A stretch of 64,000 bases of DNA from Aedoeadaptatus urinae (GTDB lineage: Bacteria; Bacillota; Clostridia; Tissierellales; Peptoniphilaceae), in the NCBI RefSeq assembly GCF_900155585.1, contig NZ_LT707418.1:62001-126000 (forward strand), written 5' to 3'. Position 1 is the stretch's first letter, and each line of letters begins with the position of its first letter. Below are positions 62,531 through 64,000 of this stretch, one piece after another. A program made the translations under genes and the position numbers. The notes below the pieces were generated by a model. The model did no database searches and was not told the DNA's origin. It saw only the letters and a program-made list of their open reading frames with translations.

Positions 62531-62556
62531 GGCCCGTGAAAGCGGGCCTTTTTTTT
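62531..62556 (+). terminator. Terminator after rpmE
   Basis: GGCCCG (62531-62536) / CGGGCC (62543-62548) with loop TGAAAG, then eight T. Confidence 0.88.
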
Positions 62557-62574
62557 AAGGAGTTTCACTAATCT

Positions 62575-63501
62575 ATGAACGAATCCTTTAAGACGACCAT
62601 CGGCGGACAAGCCCTTATCGAAGGGGTGATGATGCGGGGACCTTCCAAGACTGCCTATGCCGTAAGGAAGCCCGACGGAGAGATCGCCCTTCGCACGGGA
62701 AAGAATAAAAGCATCGCCGACAAGTATCCCGTTTTAAATTGGCCCGTGTTGCGCGGTGCCGTGAAATTAATCGAGGCCATGGTTATCGGCGTCGATGCCA
62801 TTATGTATTCCGCCTCTTTTTGGGAAGAGGAGGAAGGGGAAGAGGACGGCTTTTTTAGAAAACACTTCCCTGAACACGGCGAAAAGCTGGAGCAAATTTT
62901 TACGGTAGCGTTTTCGTTTCTGTTAGCCGTTATCTTTTTCATGGTCCTTCCCAACGCGCTGGCCACCTTCTTCCAACGCAATATTGAAAGTTCCTTTCTG
63001 CTGAATCTGGTAGAAGGAGTTTTTCGCATCGGAATCTTCTTTGCCTACATGGCTATAATTTCCAAACAAAAGGAAATCGGCCGCGTCTTTGAATACCACG
63101 GAGCGGAGCATAAATCCATCGCCTGCTACGAGGCCGGTGCACCTTTGGAGGTGGAGGAGGTACGGAAGTATTCTCGCCTGCATCCCCGCTGCGGAACCAG
63201 CTTTTTATTTATGGTATTGATTTTATCGGTAATCATCTTATCCTTCTTCGGCTGGCCATCTTTTATCGGTCGCATCCTCGTGCGCATCTTGATCTTCCCC
63301 GTTATCGCCGGGGTCAGCTATGAGGTCAATCGATTGATCGGCAAATACGACACGCCTCTTACCATGGCCCTGCGCTATCCGGGGCTCATGATTCAAAAGC
63401 ATTTCACCGTTCGTGAGCCGGACGACAGCCAAATTGAAGTGGGTATCGCCTCTTTAAAGGCGGTTCTTCCCGAAGAAGGGGAAAGTGATCTATGGAAGTA
63501 A
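62575..63501 (+). CDS. DUF1385 membrane protein (YqhQ-like)
   Basis: 308 residues. Soluble start FKTTIGGQALIEGVMMRGPS is the family signature, then four or so TM helices (near 115-140, 150-170, 215-235, 240-262) and FEYHGAEHKSIACYEAG and SRLHPRCGTSFLFMV. The His/Glu-rich loops suggest metal binding. The function is not known. The end overlaps prmC by 10 bases. Confidence 0.9.
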   Translation: MNESFKTTIGGQALIEGVMMRGPSKTAYAVRKPDGEIALRTGKNKSIADKYPVLNWPVLRGAVKLIEAMVIGVDAIMYSASFWEEEEGEEDGFFRKHFPEHGEKLEQIFTVAFSFLLAVIFFMVLPNALATFFQRNIESSFLLNLVEGVFRIGIFFAYMAIISKQKEIGRVFEYHGAEHKSIACYEAGAPLEVEEVRKYSRLHPRCGTSFLFMVLILSVIILSFFGWPSFIGRILVRILIFPVIAGVSYEVNRLIGKYDTPLTMALRYPGLMIQKHFTVREPDDSQIEVGIASLKAVLPEEGESDLWK

Positions 63502-64000
63502 AAGAAGCCTTTGACGAGGCTTGTGCGGCCTTAAAAGGGGATCGCCGCCGCGCATACCTTGTGTTCGACGCTCTCTTTCAGCTGGATCAGAAGGCCGTGC
63601 TTCTTTATCCGGAGAAGAATCTGAATCAATCTGAAGTTTCAGGGCTTCGTCGAGTGATCGGCGATATGGCAAGTGGAAAGCCCATGGCCTATGCTTTGAA
63701 GCAGGAATATTTTTACGGCGAGAAATTTTACGTCGATGAGCGGGTCTTGATTCCCCGCTACGATACGGAAAGAAGCGTGGATTGCATGAAGTCCTTGGCA
63801 CCGAAGGCCAAGCGCATTCTTGAAATCGGCACAGGCTCCGGCTGTGTGGCCATTACACTGGCCCGGCTTTACCCCGAAGCGGAGGTTCACGGCGTAGATA
63901 TTTCCGCCGATGCTCTGGATGTAGCCGCATTAAATGCAAAAAACCACGGCGTGAAAAACGTGTTGTTTACAGAATCCGATCTTTTTTCCAAGGTTCGGGA
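63492..64000 (+). CDS. prmC: Release-factor glutamine methyltransferase PrmC (3' truncated by window edge)
   Basis: 169 codons are visible, open at the right edge, so the rest lies outside. The N-terminal five-helix domain (MEVKEAFDEACAALKGDRR) is followed by MAYALKQEYFYGEKFYV, LIPRYDTE, and the SAM-binding loop ILEIGTGSGCVAITLA. The NPPY catalytic motif is beyond the edge. It methylates the GGQ glutamine of release factors. ATG 63492 lies in the last codons of DUF1385. Confidence 0.9.
   Translation, partial: MEVKEAFDEACAALKGDRRRAYLVFDALFQLDQKAVLLYPEKNLNQSEVSGLRRVIGDMASGKPMAYALKQEYFYGEKFYVDERVLIPRYDTERSVDCMKSLAPKAKRILEIGTGSGCVAITLARLYPEAEVHGVDISADALDVAALNAKNHGVKNVLFTESDLFSKVR

Overview
The window is one dense stretch of a low-to-medium GC Firmicutes chromosome. 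I read it as an anaerobic member of the Clostridia/Tissierellia (Peptoniphilaceae-like). The grounds are a SCIFF peptide with its radical SAM/SPASM maturase, HemZ, AsnA behind a T-box, the non-mevalonate isoprenoid pair IspD/IspF, class II FBP aldolase, copper-amine-oxidase-N wall enzymes and typical Gram-positive gene orders (rnc-radical SAM-smc-ftsY; ylxM-ffh-rpsP-khpA-rimM-trmD-rplS; rpmE-DUF1385-prmC). The genus assignment is inference. No insertion sequence, prophage, integrase or CRISPR array was seen. Almost every gene lies on the + strand with short gaps or ATGA/TGATG overlaps. The only minus-strand block is recX-GIY-YIG-yjjP-yjjB (53179-55321). No gene-free stretch exceeds about 300 bases except the tRNA locus.

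Layout. 1-4240: 3' part of an MtnA-like isomerase, an HD-domain phosphohydrolase, and an OmpR-type response regulator with its sensor kinase, a lipoprotein and a small membrane protein. 4386-9500: YraN, ComM/YifB, DprA and topoisomerase I, a DNA-processing group. 9548-15600: a compact type IV pilus/competence pseudopilus operon (GspE-like ATPase, PilC/ComGB, one prepilin, prepilin peptidase, a PilM-PilN-like fused protein) followed by a HypE-like AIR-synthase relative. 15623-17850: a cell-wall amidase, RdgB, then tRNA-His and tRNA-Leu. 17879-25748: plsX-acpP-rnc-radical SAM-smc-ftsY. 25771-31125: alr, then the SRP/ribosome-maturation operon. 31199-35608: a GH18/SH3 wall enzyme, a zinc-PLC-like protein, an asparagine T-box controlling asnA, and an orphan gene. 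35647-41659: ruvCAB, SpoIID-like, queA-tgt, yajC and the short SCIFF gene. 41704-53131: SCIFF maturase, recJ, relA, dtd, a metallo-beta-lactamase, hemZ, an atypical Mur ligase, aspS, rseC. 55388-62244: FHA-rodA-pbpA, ispD-ispF, fba-tal-glpX. 62246-64000: rpmE, DUF1385 and the start of prmC.

How the parts connect. ComM, DprA and the pilus operon are neighbours and together suggest natural transformation: DNA uptake by a minimal pilus, ssDNA protection and loading by DprA, and branch migration by ComM. ruvCAB, recJ and recX add recombination functions. The wall genes (amidase, GH18 protein, SpoIID, Mur ligase, RodA/PBP2, Alr) are spread between housekeeping operons. The least explained items are the fused PilM/PilN protein with its co-located HypE-like enzyme, the non-canonical Mur ligase, the long acidic tail on ribosomal protein S16, and the orphan at 34850-35608. 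The SCIFF system is a known class whose biological role is still poorly defined.
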